From NCBI GenBank assembly GCA_964371075.1, contig CAYJKN010000004.1:124001-188000 (forward strand): a stretch of DNA of 64,000 nt, written 5' to 3'. Of the stretch, positions 44,524 to 54,261 are shown in pieces. The translations under genes and the position numbers were made by a program. Position 1 is the stretch's first letter. Every line of letters begins with the position of its first letter. The notes beneath the pieces are model-generated. The model saw only the letters and a list, made by a program, of their open reading frames with translations. It had not been told where the DNA came from and searched no databases. This DNA is from UTCHB3 sp964371075 (GTDB taxonomy: Bacteria; Bacteroidota; Ignavibacteria; Ignavibacteriales; Ignavibacteriaceae).

Positions 44524-44901
44524 TTGAAAAGTATTTTCAAAGATTATAATGACAGGAAAAAGCTCAAGAGCATTGATGCCCTTGAGCTGACCCCTGTAAA
44601 AATACAGGAATTTGAAACGGGTGAAAACGGAATTGTAACGGTTCTGATCCCCAGATTCAAATGGAGTGTTGTTCACAATTACATGGTGAAAAACGGCAGG
44701 GATCCAAACTTCAGACTCGATCTTGATGAGATCGGATCGGAAGTCTGGGTGTCGATAGACGGCAAAAGAAATGTTAAAGAAGTTGGAGAAAAAGTTAAAG
44801 AGAAACTTGGAGACAGGATTGAACCTCGCGAGAGGCTCGTGAAGTTTGTTTCCATGATGTATCATAACAAAATCATTACATTTAAAGAACTTGAAAATTG
44901 A
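44524..44901 (+). CDS. PqqD-like protein without a visible radical SAM partner
   Basis: 125 residues from a TTG start. The C-terminal ~80 residues match the PqqD/RRE winged-helix pattern (FRLDLDEIGSEVWVSIDGKRNVKEV..., then LVKFVSMMYHNKIITF). PqqD domains bind a precursor peptide for a modifying enzyme. Here no radical SAM or precursor gene is near; it sits four bases after the OPT gene and nine before pepD. A peptide-binding helper or regulator for uptake is possible but unproven. Confidence 0.75.
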   Translation: MKSIFKDYNDRKKLKSIDALELTPVKIQEFETGENGIVTVLIPRFKWSVVHNYMVKNGRDPNFRLDLDEIGSEVWVSIDGKRNVKEVGEKVKEKLGDRIEPRERLVKFVSMMYHNKIITFKELEN

Positions 44902-44910
44902 GGTAGAGAC

Positions 44911-46371
44911 ATGGGAGAACGATTAGGAACCCTGAAACCACAACCATTGTGGGACATATTTGAAGAGATGAGTGCAAGACCACGACCCTCAAAAAATGAA
45001 GAAGCTGTTGTTGAGTATGTTCTCGAATTTTGCGAGACCAATTCACTTGACTATCAGAGAGATGAGGCGGGAAACATAATTATAAAGGTTCCTGCAACAC
45101 CGGGATTTGAAGACAAAAAAACAGTTGTTCTTCAGGGACATCTTGACATGGTCTGCGAAAAAAACAGTGATGTTGAGTATGATTTTGAAACCGAAGGTAT
45201 TCGTCCATTCATCGATGGAGAATGGGTGAAAGCAGAGGGAACAACCCTTGGTGCGGATAATGGAATTGGTGCTGCTGCGGCTCTTGCAGTTGCCATTGAC
45301 GAAACAATTGAACATGGTCCACTTGAGATACTTCTTACACTTGACGAAGAAACCGGATTAACCGGAGCAACTAATCTTTCAGATGGAGTTCTTGAAGGAG
45401 AAATCCTCTTGAATCTTGATTCTGAAGAGATTGGTGAACTTTATATCGGTTGCTCGGGTGGCAGAGATACTAAAGGAACAATTCATTTTGAGCAGGAAGA
45501 AGCTCCCGAAAATTATCTTTTTTATGAATTGTTAGTCTCAGGCTTAAGAGGCGGCCATTCAGGTCTTGATATCAACACTGGTAGAGCAAATGCGATAAAA
45601 ATTCTCGCAAGAATTCTTAATACTCTTCAACAATATTATCTTGTAAGTGTAGCTGAAGTAAAAGGTGGAAGCAAAAGAAATGCAATTCCAAGAGAAGCTT
45701 CCGCAATTCTTGCAGTTGATCCTGAAGATGAAAGTGTTGTAATTGAAGAAGTTATGGAATTTGAGAAGATGGTTCAGGCTGAACTTTCAACCGTTGAACC
45801 AAATCTCCGTGTTGTGATCAGGAAAATTGATGAGAGCAAAAAAGTGCTTGATGAAGTTTCTGAGGATCAGTTGATTCTGATGCTTTATGCACTTCCTCAC
45901 GGTGTACTTAAAATGTCGGCTGATATCCCCGGATTGGTTGAAACTTCTACCAACCTCGCAACTTTGGTCATGACTGAAAACACCATTGAAATAGGAACAA
46001 GCCAGAGAAGCTCTGTTGAATCTGAGATCGAAGATGCTGTCACCATGGTATCATGTGTATTTGAGCTTGGTGGTGCAGAAATTGAAACGAGTGATGGATA
46101 TCCCGGATGGAAACCCGATGTTAAATCAGAGATCCTGAAGGTAACAAAAGATGCCTATACTGCACTTTATGGCAAGGTTCCTGAAGTGAAAGCTATCCAC
46201 GCCGGTCTCGAATGTGGAATTATAAAAGAGAAGTATCCTGAGATGGATATGGTTTCGTTTGGTCCAACTATCACAGGAGCTCACTCACCTGATGAACAGG
46301 TAAATATTGCTTCAGTTGAGAAGTTTTGGTTCCACCTTCTAAAAGTACTTGAAACCGTTCCTGAAAGATAA
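44911..46371 (+). CDS. pepD: Aminoacyl-histidine dipeptidase (PepD, family M20C)
   Basis: 486 residues. The M20 di-zinc site is visible: LQGHLDMVCE (first His and Asp), TLGADNGIGAAAALA (bridging Asp), LDEETGLTGA (catalytic Glu pair), NLDSEE and the final HSPDEQV. The dimerisation insert contains GGHSGLDINTGRANA. It cleaves dipeptides such as Xaa-His in the cytoplasm, fitting its place behind the peptide importer. It ends two bases before the MFS gene. Confidence 0.92.
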   Translation: MGERLGTLKPQPLWDIFEEMSARPRPSKNEEAVVEYVLEFCETNSLDYQRDEAGNIIIKVPATPGFEDKKTVVLQGHLDMVCEKNSDVEYDFETEGIRPFIDGEWVKAEGTTLGADNGIGAAAALAVAIDETIEHGPLEILLTLDEETGLTGATNLSDGVLEGEILLNLDSEEIGELYIGCSGGRDTKGTIHFEQEEAPENYLFYELLVSGLRGGHSGLDINTGRANAIKILARILNTLQQYYLVSVAEVKGGSKRNAIPREASAILAVDPEDESVVIEEVMEFEKMVQAELSTVEPNLRVVIRKIDESKKVLDEVSEDQLILMLYALPHGVLKMSADIPGLVETSTNLATLVMTENTIEIGTSQRSSVESEIEDAVTMVSCVFELGGAEIETSDGYPGWKPDVKSEILKVTKDAYTALYGKVPEVKAIHAGLECGIIKEKYPEMDMVSFGPTITGAHSPDEQVNIASVEKFWFHLLKVLETVPER

Positions 46372-46373
46372 CG

Positions 46374-47720
46374 ATGGCGAAAAACGAAACGCTTAATATT
46401 GACAAACCGGTAGTACCCTTCGCCGTCAGGTGGGGGGTACTTGTTCTTGTCTCCCTTTCAATGTTTGGGAACTATTATGTTTATGACTCAATAGCCCCAA
46501 TTGCAGATTTACTTGCATCACAACTTAAATTCACTGATTCTGACATTGGTCTGCTTCAGGGGATTTACAGTGTGCCGAATATCCTTATGGTATTGCTCGG
46601 CGGGTTGATAATTGACAGGATAGGAACAGTAAAGTCGATTACTCTCTTCTCGATCCTTTGTTTTTTGGGATCAATAGTAACCGTGATGACTGTTCAATTG
46701 GCATTTATTGGTGATCTATTCAGATCGGTTTTCAACTCGGACATAAGCAATGAACTTGTTGTGATGTCTTTGGGCCGTCTGATTTTTGGATTGGGAGCTG
46801 AATCATTGATTGTGGCAGTTACCACTGCACTTGGTAAATGGTTTATTGGAAAAGAGCTTTCGTTTGCTTTTGGAATAAATTTAACAATAGCCCGTCTTGG
46901 TTCTTTTGCGGCTGACAATTCACCCACATTTTTTAAGTCATACTTTACTTCGTGGGATCTCCCCTTGATGATTGCCGTAATAATGGCTTTCATTTCGGTG
47001 ATAACCGCGTTGGCTTACTGGTACCTCGACAGTTATGCTAAAAACAATTACCATATGAAACCAGAGGCAAAACAGGAAAAAGTGGTGCTTCGTGAAGTCC
47101 TGGCTTTCAGTAAATCATATTGGTTTATTGTTTTGTTATGTGTAACTTTTTATTCGGGTATCTTCCCATTCAGAACTTTCGCCATTAAATTTTTCCAGGA
47201 ATATCATGGCCTGGAAAGAGAAGTGGGCGGAATGTACAACAGTATATTGATTCTTTCATCAATGATTCTCACTCCATTGTTTGGATTGTTATCCGATTAT
47301 ATCGGAAAAAGATCATTATTGATGATGTTTGGATCGATATTGCTCATTCCTGTATATATCATATTGTTACAAACAAGTATTCCACCATGGTTGCCGATGG
47401 CAATGATGGGACTGGCATTTTCACTTATTCCTGCAGTGATGTGGCCTTCGGTGGCTCTAATTGTACCGGAGCAAAAACTTGGCACAGCTTACGGTTTAAT
47501 GACAATGATTCAAAATATCGGGCTTGCCGGATTTAATTTCCTTATCGGTTGGGCGAATGATTCCTCCGGTGGTTACGAACTTGGTATGTATCTTTTCTCG
47601 ACTCTTGGTTTCTTTGGACTCTTTTTTGCATTCATGCTCAAATGGGCAGAAGGAAAAGCTGCAGGGCATGGTCTTGAATTTGGAATGATGCACAAGAAAA
47701 AATTAGAAGCTCAGAAATGA
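46374..47720 (+). CDS. MFS permease
   Basis: 448 residues, about twelve helices. The MFS signature between helices 2 and 3 appears as GGLIIDRIGTVKS, and its second-half copy as GLLSDYIGKRSLL. Substrate not predictable; position suggests export or import of peptides, amino acids or a related metabolite. It has a soluble charged C-terminal tail. Confidence 0.87.
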   Translation: MAKNETLNIDKPVVPFAVRWGVLVLVSLSMFGNYYVYDSIAPIADLLASQLKFTDSDIGLLQGIYSVPNILMVLLGGLIIDRIGTVKSITLFSILCFLGSIVTVMTVQLAFIGDLFRSVFNSDISNELVVMSLGRLIFGLGAESLIVAVTTALGKWFIGKELSFAFGINLTIARLGSFAADNSPTFFKSYFTSWDLPLMIAVIMAFISVITALAYWYLDSYAKNNYHMKPEAKQEKVVLREVLAFSKSYWFIVLLCVTFYSGIFPFRTFAIKFFQEYHGLEREVGGMYNSILILSSMILTPLFGLLSDYIGKRSLLMMFGSILLIPVYIILLQTSIPPWLPMAMMGLAFSLIPAVMWPSVALIVPEQKLGTAYGLMTMIQNIGLAGFNFLIGWANDSSGGYELGMYLFSTLGFFGLFFAFMLKWAEGKAAGHGLEFGMMHKKKLEAQK

Positions 47721-47790
47721 CATTTGATAATTGCTGCCTTAGTGGAGTAATTTTTTCTCTTTGACACACTTATCAGAATAAAATAAAGAT

Positions 47791-48552
47791 TTGATACCAT
47801 ATAGAACTTTTGTAGTTGCTTTTGTATTGCTCGCCGGGGCAGCCGAATCCCAATCGAATAAATTTGGGTTCGGTTGCCTGGGGCTGGTCGGCGGTTTTGC
47901 AGGTTACGAAATAAAACATTATGAAGCAACCGGACTGAACAACTATATAACTGCATATAACCAACTTCACGGGGATTCTCTTATGTCCTCTATGGGGGAG
48001 TTTGGCATGCTAAAAGGTTACCGTCTGGGTATTAATCTTTTAAGAAACAGAGTTTCAGGACTTGAATACACTGTAAAAATCTTTTATGAGATGATGAATG
48101 AGGTGAAAGAGACTCAGGTAAAAGGATCAAGTTCTATATATACCAACAGCCTGGAATACAAACAGAATGTTTATGGTGCCGGAATTGAACTTGGAACTCC
48201 ACTTTCGAAAGCGATTAGCTGGAAAATCCTTGAACTTGAGGTTACCTACAGTAATGCACTCTTCTACAAACGAACAGAAGATATAAATAACCCTGTCTCA
48301 AGAATTAAGTATAGTTCAGATAAATCACAGCTTGGTTTTAATTTTGCATCCGGATTTATCCTTTTTATTATCGACCAGAACATAAGTCTGGAAGGTAAAA
48401 TTGGATACTCAGAGTTTTCAGTCGGTTTGATGACAGATGAAGCCGGCAATAAATTAACCGTTAGGGAAGGCAGTACTGAAGTGATGGAAAATGCCGTCAC
48501 AAAAGGCGGGCTTTTCTACGGTGTTCAATTCAACCTTTCAATTCCTTTGTAA
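47791..48552 (+). CDS. Hypothetical exported, probable outer-membrane barrel protein
   Basis: 253 residues. A signal-like N-terminus (TFVVAFVLLAGAAESQS) is followed by alternating beta-strand patterns with Tyr/Phe at every other position (GLEYTVKIFYEMM, LELEVTYSNALFYK, GFNFASGFILFII) and the terminal strand FYGVQFNLSIPL. This suggests an 8-10-stranded barrel. No family recognised. The TTG start is uncertain because TTGACA (47761) and TAAAGA (47784), a 17-base-spaced promoter-like pair, lie directly in front of it. Confidence 0.6.
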   Translation: MIPYRTFVVAFVLLAGAAESQSNKFGFGCLGLVGGFAGYEIKHYEATGLNNYITAYNQLHGDSLMSSMGEFGMLKGYRLGINLLRNRVSGLEYTVKIFYEMMNEVKETQVKGSSSIYTNSLEYKQNVYGAGIELGTPLSKAISWKILELEVTYSNALFYKRTEDINNPVSRIKYSSDKSQLGFNFASGFILFIIDQNISLEGKIGYSEFSVGLMTDEAGNKLTVREGSTEVMENAVTKGGLFYGVQFNLSIPL

Positions 48553-48558
48553 AAATAT

Positions 48559-49521
48559 ATGACAGAACTTCAAAAAGCTTGTGAAATTGCAATTAGAGAT
48601 TGCATGGGTGCCAAACCTGGTGAATCTGTTTTAGTTGTATGTGATACTGAAAAACATGAAATAGGGTATGAACTCTATCTCTCAGCAATCAGACTTGGTC
48701 ATAAGTCTGTCTATTTGGAGATGGAACCCCTGGAGGTGAATGGACAGGAACCACTCGATTCCATAGCAGCCATGATGAAACAATTTGATGTTGTGCTCTG
48801 TCCAACTTTAAGATCACTTACACATACTCAGGCGAGACGTGATGCCTCAGCTACAGGGACAAGAGTAGCTACATTTCCGGGTATAACCAAAGATGTTATG
48901 ATTCGTGGACTCAACGCAGATTATAAGAGAATTGCTGAAAGGTCACTGAATCTAAAAGCGGTTCTTGAAAAAGGAAAACATGTAAGAGTAACCTCTCAAA
49001 AAGGAACTGATATTCAGTTCTCGATTGAAGGGAGAAGTGTACATGCTTCAAAAGGGTTATTCCACGCTCCGGGAGAAAGTGGAAATCTTCCAACCGGGGA
49101 AACCTTTCTTGCACCCGTTGAGGGAACAGCAGAGGGTGTTTTCATTGTGGATGGATCATTTGCCGGTGTTGGTCTGATGGAAAATTCTGATATCAAACTA
49201 ACAGTAAAAAATGGGATGGTAACCGATATTGAAGGGGGAGAAAATGCAAAACAACTTGCAGAAATTCTCGCCAAAGTTGGTGGCGATGCATACAATATAG
49301 CTGAGTTTGGAGTTGGAACAAATGAGTCAGCTAAACTCTCCGGTTTGATACTTGAGGATGAAAAAGTAATGGGAACAATCCATATCGCCGTTGGTGATAA
49401 TATGGGTTTTGGTGGAAAGGTGAAAGTTCCTTTACATCTTGATGGTGTGGTTAAATCACCGGATGTTTATCTGGATGGAGAGCTGATCATGAAGAAAGGC
49501 AATTTTACAATAGAAGTTTAA
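48559..49521 (+). CDS. M29-family (thermophilic-type) aminopeptidase
   Basis: 320 residues. It shows the C-terminal M29 metal-site segments: NLPTGETFLAPVEG (Glu), AEFGVGTNESA (Glu), and GTIHIAVGDNMGFGG (His, Asp), plus the family's THTQARRDA and TRVATFPGI. It trims N-terminal residues from peptides in the cytoplasm. It is about 90 residues shorter than the usual ~410 of AmpT/AmpS, so it belongs to the short leucyl-aminopeptidase-like group. It is adjacent to the peptide module. Confidence 0.87.
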   Translation: MTELQKACEIAIRDCMGAKPGESVLVVCDTEKHEIGYELYLSAIRLGHKSVYLEMEPLEVNGQEPLDSIAAMMKQFDVVLCPTLRSLTHTQARRDASATGTRVATFPGITKDVMIRGLNADYKRIAERSLNLKAVLEKGKHVRVTSQKGTDIQFSIEGRSVHASKGLFHAPGESGNLPTGETFLAPVEGTAEGVFIVDGSFAGVGLMENSDIKLTVKNGMVTDIEGGENAKQLAEILAKVGGDAYNIAEFGVGTNESAKLSGLILEDEKVMGTIHIAVGDNMGFGGKVKVPLHLDGVVKSPDVYLDGELIMKKGNFTIEV

Positions 49522-49536
49522 TTATAGAAGTGCCAT

Positions 49537-50508
49537 TTGACATCAGCCTTTAATTTCAAAAACCTCGATAAATGGAAAATAAGAACCCTTCTCGCAATAA
49601 AGGTTTTTATAACTGTCGGGGTACTTTATTATCTGAACGCTAAATTCAGCGATATCTCCTTTTCTTCTTTCCTTGATTTTAAGTCAGTACCTGCTTTTAT
49701 TGTTGCTGTGATGTTGGTACCCCTCAATTTTTTCCTTCAATATAAAAAGTGGCAACTGATTTGTGACTATTCTTACCCTCCTCAAAAAAAGAGCAGTATT
49801 TTTATTTCAATTCTCACAGGAATCAGTACGGGGTTATTAACTCCCGGAAGATTGGGTGAATACCCCGGAAGAGCATTCCCGTTAAATGATGTAAAACTTT
49901 CCGAGGTAACAGCAGGATCGGCGATAGATAAATTAAACTCATTGATGGTCATTCTGATAGCGGGTTCTTTTGCCTCACTTCTATTTCTGAATAAATTTTA
50001 TTCAATCGACAACAACCTCACCATCTCTCTTCTTTTTTTGTTGACAGGGATTTATCTTCTTTTGGTCTATTTGATATTATCACCTGAATTCTGGAGAGGA
50101 TTTGTTGGGGATCAGATCGGCAAAGTGAAGGTTATTGAAAAATATTTCCTGAATTTTAAGTCGATTGGACTTTTTAACAGGACAATTTTTGCGAAAAATT
50201 TTTCGTTGTCGGTTTTGAATTATTTGGTTTTCTCCACACAATTTGTTCTCCTTGTGGTTGCATACTCAAATCAGGCTGAATTTATGACATCATTCTGGGG
50301 GAGTTCACTGGTGTTTTTTACGAAGAGTATAATCCCGGGGATAACCTTTGGAGAGATAGGAATAAGGGAGAGTGCTTCTGTCTATTTTTTGGGTCATTTT
50401 GGTGTAGAGGCAGGTGCCTGTTTTAATGCGGCACTGATGCTTTACACAATTAACATCCTGATTCCTGCGATTCCGGGGGCTGTCTTTATTTTTAGACGAA
50501 ACAAGTGA
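49537..50508 (+). CDS. Lysylphosphatidylglycerol synthase transmembrane-region-like (UPF0104) protein
   Basis: 323 residues from a TTG start, eight or so helices. TGISTGLLTPGRLGEYPGRA and the late KSIIPGITFGEIGIRESASVYF are the conserved loops of the UPF0104/AglD-type membrane domain. Such proteins act as lipid flippases or accompany glycosyltransferases. It is followed after four bases by a GT2 gene and so most likely serves the same glycolipid or polysaccharide pathway. Confidence 0.82.
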   Translation: MTSAFNFKNLDKWKIRTLLAIKVFITVGVLYYLNAKFSDISFSSFLDFKSVPAFIVAVMLVPLNFFLQYKKWQLICDYSYPPQKKSSIFISILTGISTGLLTPGRLGEYPGRAFPLNDVKLSEVTAGSAIDKLNSLMVILIAGSFASLLFLNKFYSIDNNLTISLLFLLTGIYLLLVYLILSPEFWRGFVGDQIGKVKVIEKYFLNFKSIGLFNRTIFAKNFSLSVLNYLVFSTQFVLLVVAYSNQAEFMTSFWGSSLVFFTKSIIPGITFGEIGIRESASVYFLGHFGVEAGACFNAALMLYTINILIPAIPGAVFIFRRNK

Positions 50509-50512
50509 CGAC

Positions 50513-51637
50513 TTGATTTCACTGTTGATTATTCTATTGTTACCGATGCTTTTTTACATCCATTTTTTATTGAAGATAAAAAGAGGACTGAGAAAGTTGA
50601 AACAAGAAAAGGGGAGTTTAACCGGCGCTGAAAAATTGAGTATTACACTTGTGATACCGTTCAGAAATGAAGTGACTAATCTGCAAAATTTGATTAGTGA
50701 CGTTTCAAATCTTGACTCAGATGGAGTTAATTTTGATGTAATATTTGTGAATGATCACTCGGAGGATGACTGGGGAGATTTCAAAACTCAAATTGAAAAG
50801 AAAGAAAACTGGAGAGTAGTTGAGCTTGGGGATGGGGTTACAGGGAAGAAAAACGCCCTTACCGAAGGAATTAAAAATGCCAATGGGGAAATTATACTTG
50901 TAACAGATGCAGACTGTAGAATTCCGGGACAATGGCTAAAATTGATGGTCGAGCGGTTTGATGAAAAAACCGGGTTTGTCGCGGGGGCTGTCAGATATAA
51001 AAGTTATGATTCATCTTTTTCCAAAATTCAGGCGCTTGAATTTGGGGGTCTTATTCTCACCGGAGCAGGACTGATTGGTGTTGGTGAGCCTGTAATTTGT
51101 AGCGCTGCAAGTATGGCGTTCAGGAGGAAACTTTTTTTTGAGGTAGAAGGATACAATCTTAATGACTCACTCTCCTCAGGAGATGATGAATTTTTAATGA
51201 GATCCATTTCACGATTGGGGTATAAGGTTCGATTCCTTTTAAACAAGAAAGGAATTGTTGAGACCAAGCCCGGAGAGAGTGTGGGAGGATTTGTTCAACA
51301 AAGAAGCAGATGGGCAAGCAAAGGTCTTTTTTATGAAGATCCAATTTTGATTTTAAAACTTGTCATCATTTTTTTGTTTTATTTGTCTCTAATCTTTTCA
51401 CCATTGACGATTTTGTTTTTTGGATGGTCGGGATTTGTTTTGATTCTAATTTCATTATTATTAAAAGGTTTAACGGAATATTTTGTATTATTGGAGGGGG
51501 AGGGGTTGGTCTACGAAAGAGTTGATTTTTCACATTTTCTGCTAGCTGAACTGTTGCACATTCCTTATATAGTTTTTGTTTCAATTTCAGGAGCATTAGG
51601 TGGATTTGTTTGGAAGGGGAGGAAGTTGTCCAGATGA
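50513..51637 (+). CDS. Membrane-bound family 2 glycosyltransferase (first)
   Basis: 374 residues from a TTG start. An N-terminal anchor helix is followed by the GT-A core with VIPFRNE, FVNDHS (Asp81), LVTDADC (Asp132, Asp134) and the processive-type QQRSRW motif near residue 265, then three C-terminal helices. The arrangement resembles ceramide-glucosyltransferase/cellulose-synthase-like GT2 enzymes. Donor and acceptor unknown. Its stop overlaps the deacetylase ATG (ATGA). Confidence 0.87.
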   Translation: MISLLIILLLPMLFYIHFLLKIKRGLRKLKQEKGSLTGAEKLSITLVIPFRNEVTNLQNLISDVSNLDSDGVNFDVIFVNDHSEDDWGDFKTQIEKKENWRVVELGDGVTGKKNALTEGIKNANGEIILVTDADCRIPGQWLKLMVERFDEKTGFVAGAVRYKSYDSSFSKIQALEFGGLILTGAGLIGVGEPVICSAASMAFRRKLFFEVEGYNLNDSLSSGDDEFLMRSISRLGYKVRFLLNKKGIVETKPGESVGGFVQQRSRWASKGLFYEDPILILKLVIIFLFYLSLIFSPLTILFFGWSGFVLILISLLLKGLTEYFVLLEGEGLVYERVDFSHFLLAELLHIPYIVFVSISGALGGFVWKGRKLSR

Positions 51638-52278
51638 TGAGGCCAAAATATTATTATGTGCCACCGGTTCCGCTCCGGAAAATTTTCAGATCAGTGATCT
51701 GGAATTCAACTTCTGATAATATACTGATATCAATTGACGATGGTCCCGGGGACTCATCAACAACTGAGATTTTGAAAACACTTGACGAATTAGAAGTAAA
51801 AGCTCTTTTTTTTGTGACAGCAGATGCAGCAACAAAAAACCGGTACCTGATTAAAGAAATTATTGGACAAGGTCACTCAATTGGGAACCACTCTTCTTCT
51901 CATAAAAGACTCAGATTTGTGTCAGGGTCTGTTCTGAAAAAGGAGATAGTTGACTCCAAATCGGCGATCGAAGATGTTACGGGTGTCCCTGTTAGTTATT
52001 TCAGGCCTCCTTATGGAGCGTTTGATCCATTTGTATTAAAGACGATCACTGAGTCCGGACAAATATGTGTAATGTGGAGTCTTCTATCAGGTGATTATTT
52101 GGGAAGTAGAAGCGACACCAAAAAAGTAATCAAAAACTACCTGAATTCAGATTCCATTGTAGTTTATCATGATAATCTAAAAAGCAGAAACACGATCATC
52201 GAATCATTAAAAAGCACAATACAGACTGCAAATGAAAAAGAGTTTACAATTGGAGACCCCTCAATATGTTTGAGTTGA
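51634..52278 (+). CDS. Polysaccharide deacetylase (NodB-like, CE4)
   Basis: 214 residues from the ATG at 51634, preceded by GGGGAGGAAG; a TTG at 51610 would overlap the GT gene more. NodB motifs: SIDDGPG (the two Asp), GNHSSSHKR (the two His), and RPPYGAF. A later VMWSLLSGDY and VVYHDN complete it. It removes N- or O-acetyl groups from a sugar; no signal peptide is seen, so it would act in the cytoplasm on a lipid-linked sugar. Both neighbours are GT2 genes, with overlaps at both ends. Confidence 0.88.
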   Translation: MMRPKYYYVPPVPLRKIFRSVIWNSTSDNILISIDDGPGDSSTTEILKTLDELEVKALFFVTADAATKNRYLIKEIIGQGHSIGNHSSSHKRLRFVSGSVLKKEIVDSKSAIEDVTGVPVSYFRPPYGAFDPFVLKTITESGQICVMWSLLSGDYLGSRSDTKKVIKNYLNSDSIVVYHDNLKSRNTIIESLKSTIQTANEKEFTIGDPSICLS

Positions 52279-53357
52279 TCGTTTTGAGTGTTGTTGGTCT
52301 CTATGCAGTCCAGGTAATAATCTACCTTTTGGCATCATACAAAAGATTTAACAGATTAGCTGATGATCAATTGCCTACAGCCTCTGTAATGGTTGCCGTT
52401 CGGGATGAGGAAAAAGTTATTTCCCGTTGTCTTGATGCACTCGATAAACTTGTTTATCCACCAGGTAAACTCCAAATTATTGTGATCAATGACAGCTCAA
52501 CCGATGCTACAAGTGAAATAATCAGAAAATTCATTGCAGGAAAGCCGCAGTTCACTTTTATTGATGGAGTAGAACCGACAGGCCACCTCAGAGGGAAAAC
52601 CAATGCACTGGTTCAAGGTCTGAAAGTTGCAACGGGTGAGATTATCTTAACAACGGATGCGGATTGTAAAGTTAATCCGTTGTGGGCTAAGACTCTTGCT
52701 TCCTATTTTACAAATGGAGTTGGATTATTGGGGGGGATGACTTCTCAGGAAACGGGTTCGATCTGGAAAGGGATGCAACATCTCGATTTTATGTATCTTC
52801 TTGGAGCCGGGTCGGGGACGATAAACGCAGGTTTACCATTAAGTGTAATTGGAAACAACATGGCATATTTACGGAAAGCTTATAATGAAACCGGTGGGTA
52901 CGAGAGTATGCCATTTAGTGTGACAGAGGATTCACAACTGCTTGCGGCCATTTCTAAATTGAAAAAATATAAAATAATCTATCCACTCGATAAAGATACT
53001 TTAATTGAATCGATACCTGTTGATGGATTTATTTCCCTTTACAAACAGAAAAAACGGTGGGGAATCGGTGGATTAAATGTGCCACCCCATGGATTATTGG
53101 TATTGGGCACAGCCTTTTTTTCTCATTTGCTTTCGGTTCTTATTTTACCATTCTTTCCTGCTACCGGATTATTAGCCATTCTCACAATTGTAACTGCAGA
53201 TCTATTTTTTCTCGGTTCAATCGTGCATAGAATGCGACTGCTCCATACATTAAAATATTTCCCATTCTTCGAAATTTATTATTTTGTTTACATCATTTTC
53301 CTGCCATTCATATTATTGTTCAGTAAATCTGTTGAGTGGAAGGGGCGGAAGTTCTAA
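52266..53357 (+). CDS. Membrane-bound family 2 glycosyltransferase (second)
   Basis: 363 residues. An N-terminal helix, the GT-A core with VAVRDEEKVI, VINDSSTD, LTTDADC, SVTEDSQL (catalytic Glu-Asp) and QKKRWGIGG, then three C-terminal helices. It is a distant paralogue of the first GT2 gene 1.8 kb upstream. It starts 13 bases inside the deacetylase gene, so the four genes 49537-53357 are translated as a unit. Confidence 0.88.
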   Translation: MFELIVLSVVGLYAVQVIIYLLASYKRFNRLADDQLPTASVMVAVRDEEKVISRCLDALDKLVYPPGKLQIIVINDSSTDATSEIIRKFIAGKPQFTFIDGVEPTGHLRGKTNALVQGLKVATGEIILTTDADCKVNPLWAKTLASYFTNGVGLLGGMTSQETGSIWKGMQHLDFMYLLGAGSGTINAGLPLSVIGNNMAYLRKAYNETGGYESMPFSVTEDSQLLAAISKLKKYKIIYPLDKDTLIESIPVDGFISLYKQKKRWGIGGLNVPPHGLLVLGTAFFSHLLSVLILPFFPATGLLAILTIVTADLFFLGSIVHRMRLLHTLKYFPFFEIYYFVYIIFLPFILLFSKSVEWKGRKF

Positions 53358-53410
53358 CTCATTTAAGTCGTCTGTATTTATTATATTTTAAGATTATATT
53401 TTTTGAAAAA

Positions 53411-54259
53411 ATGAAAATAGAACCGCACTTGAAATATATTAGGATATTGCTCTTAACTGTTGTTTTTTCAGGTATTCTCACAGCACAAAGCGTGGAACTT
53501 TTCCCCGGTGACCTGAACATACAACCTTTCACTTCCAACTTTTTAGAACCCAGGATGGGAGTTTTTTTCCAATCCGGTAAAAATGATCTTAGACTCGACA
53601 TTGGAGCTTCAAAAGACATAGCAAGATTTACAGGCAACAACGGAACAATTTTTTCTGTAGGAGCCGATTTTTTTACTTATACCCGGCTTCGTGGTGAAGC
53701 AGATTTCCATTTCCCGGTTGATGCGGTAGATTACCTTTTTGGTTTTAATCTTGGCTATAAAATTCCACTTAAAGGAAGAAGTGAGTTTGGTATCAGGGCG
53801 AGGTTGAGTCATATAAGCGCACATTTTGTTGATGGGCATTATGATGGCTCTTCTCAAAGATGGAGGGATGACAGAAATCCACTGGTTTACAGCCGGGAGT
53901 TTGTTGAACTTTTCCCTTATTACCGATCGGGTGATGGAAGAATTTATCTTGGTATAACATACTTGTTTCATGTTGATCCAACTGAGATAGAACCCTGGAT
54001 TATTCAAGCAGGATTTGACAGTTACCCCTCTTCATTGTCATTTGGAAATATCTATCCGTTCGTCTCTTATGATTACAAAATGGGATATACCACAGCATAC
54101 AATTCGAATCATACTGCACAGATTGGATTAAAATTTGGAAAACCCTTTGGCAGTGGGTTGCGAGTGGTATTCACACTCTTTTCAGGGAAAAATGTGCACG
54201 GTGAATATTATGAAATTGATGATGAACATTTTTCAACCGGCGTAACAATTGATTTTTAA
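53411..54259 (+). CDS. Exported protein, probable DUF1207-type outer-membrane protein
   Basis: 282 residues from the ATG at 53411, which begins directly before the signal peptide (ILLLTVVFSGILTAQS). The mature start LFPGDLNIQPFTSNFLEPRMG and the barrel-like pattern of strands ending in FSTGVTIDF resemble DUF1207 proteins. The His/Asp-rich HISAHFVDGHYDG loop may bind a metal. Function unknown. The longer in-frame start at 53336 has no signal peptide and overlaps the GT gene. Confidence 0.65.
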   Translation: MKIEPHLKYIRILLLTVVFSGILTAQSVELFPGDLNIQPFTSNFLEPRMGVFFQSGKNDLRLDIGASKDIARFTGNNGTIFSVGADFFTYTRLRGEADFHFPVDAVDYLFGFNLGYKIPLKGRSEFGIRARLSHISAHFVDGHYDGSSQRWRDDRNPLVYSREFVELFPYYRSGDGRIYLGITYLFHVDPTEIEPWIIQAGFDSYPSSLSFGNIYPFVSYDYKMGYTTAYNSNHTAQIGLKFGKPFGSGLRVVFTLFSGKNVHGEYYEIDDEHFSTGVTIDF

Positions 54260-54261
54260 CC

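Noticed and set aside
47761..47789. TTGACA-17-TAAAGA promoter for the 47791 gene
   Set aside because: A start of transcription from it would fall inside the coding frame, so it is probably chance unless the start codon is misplaced.
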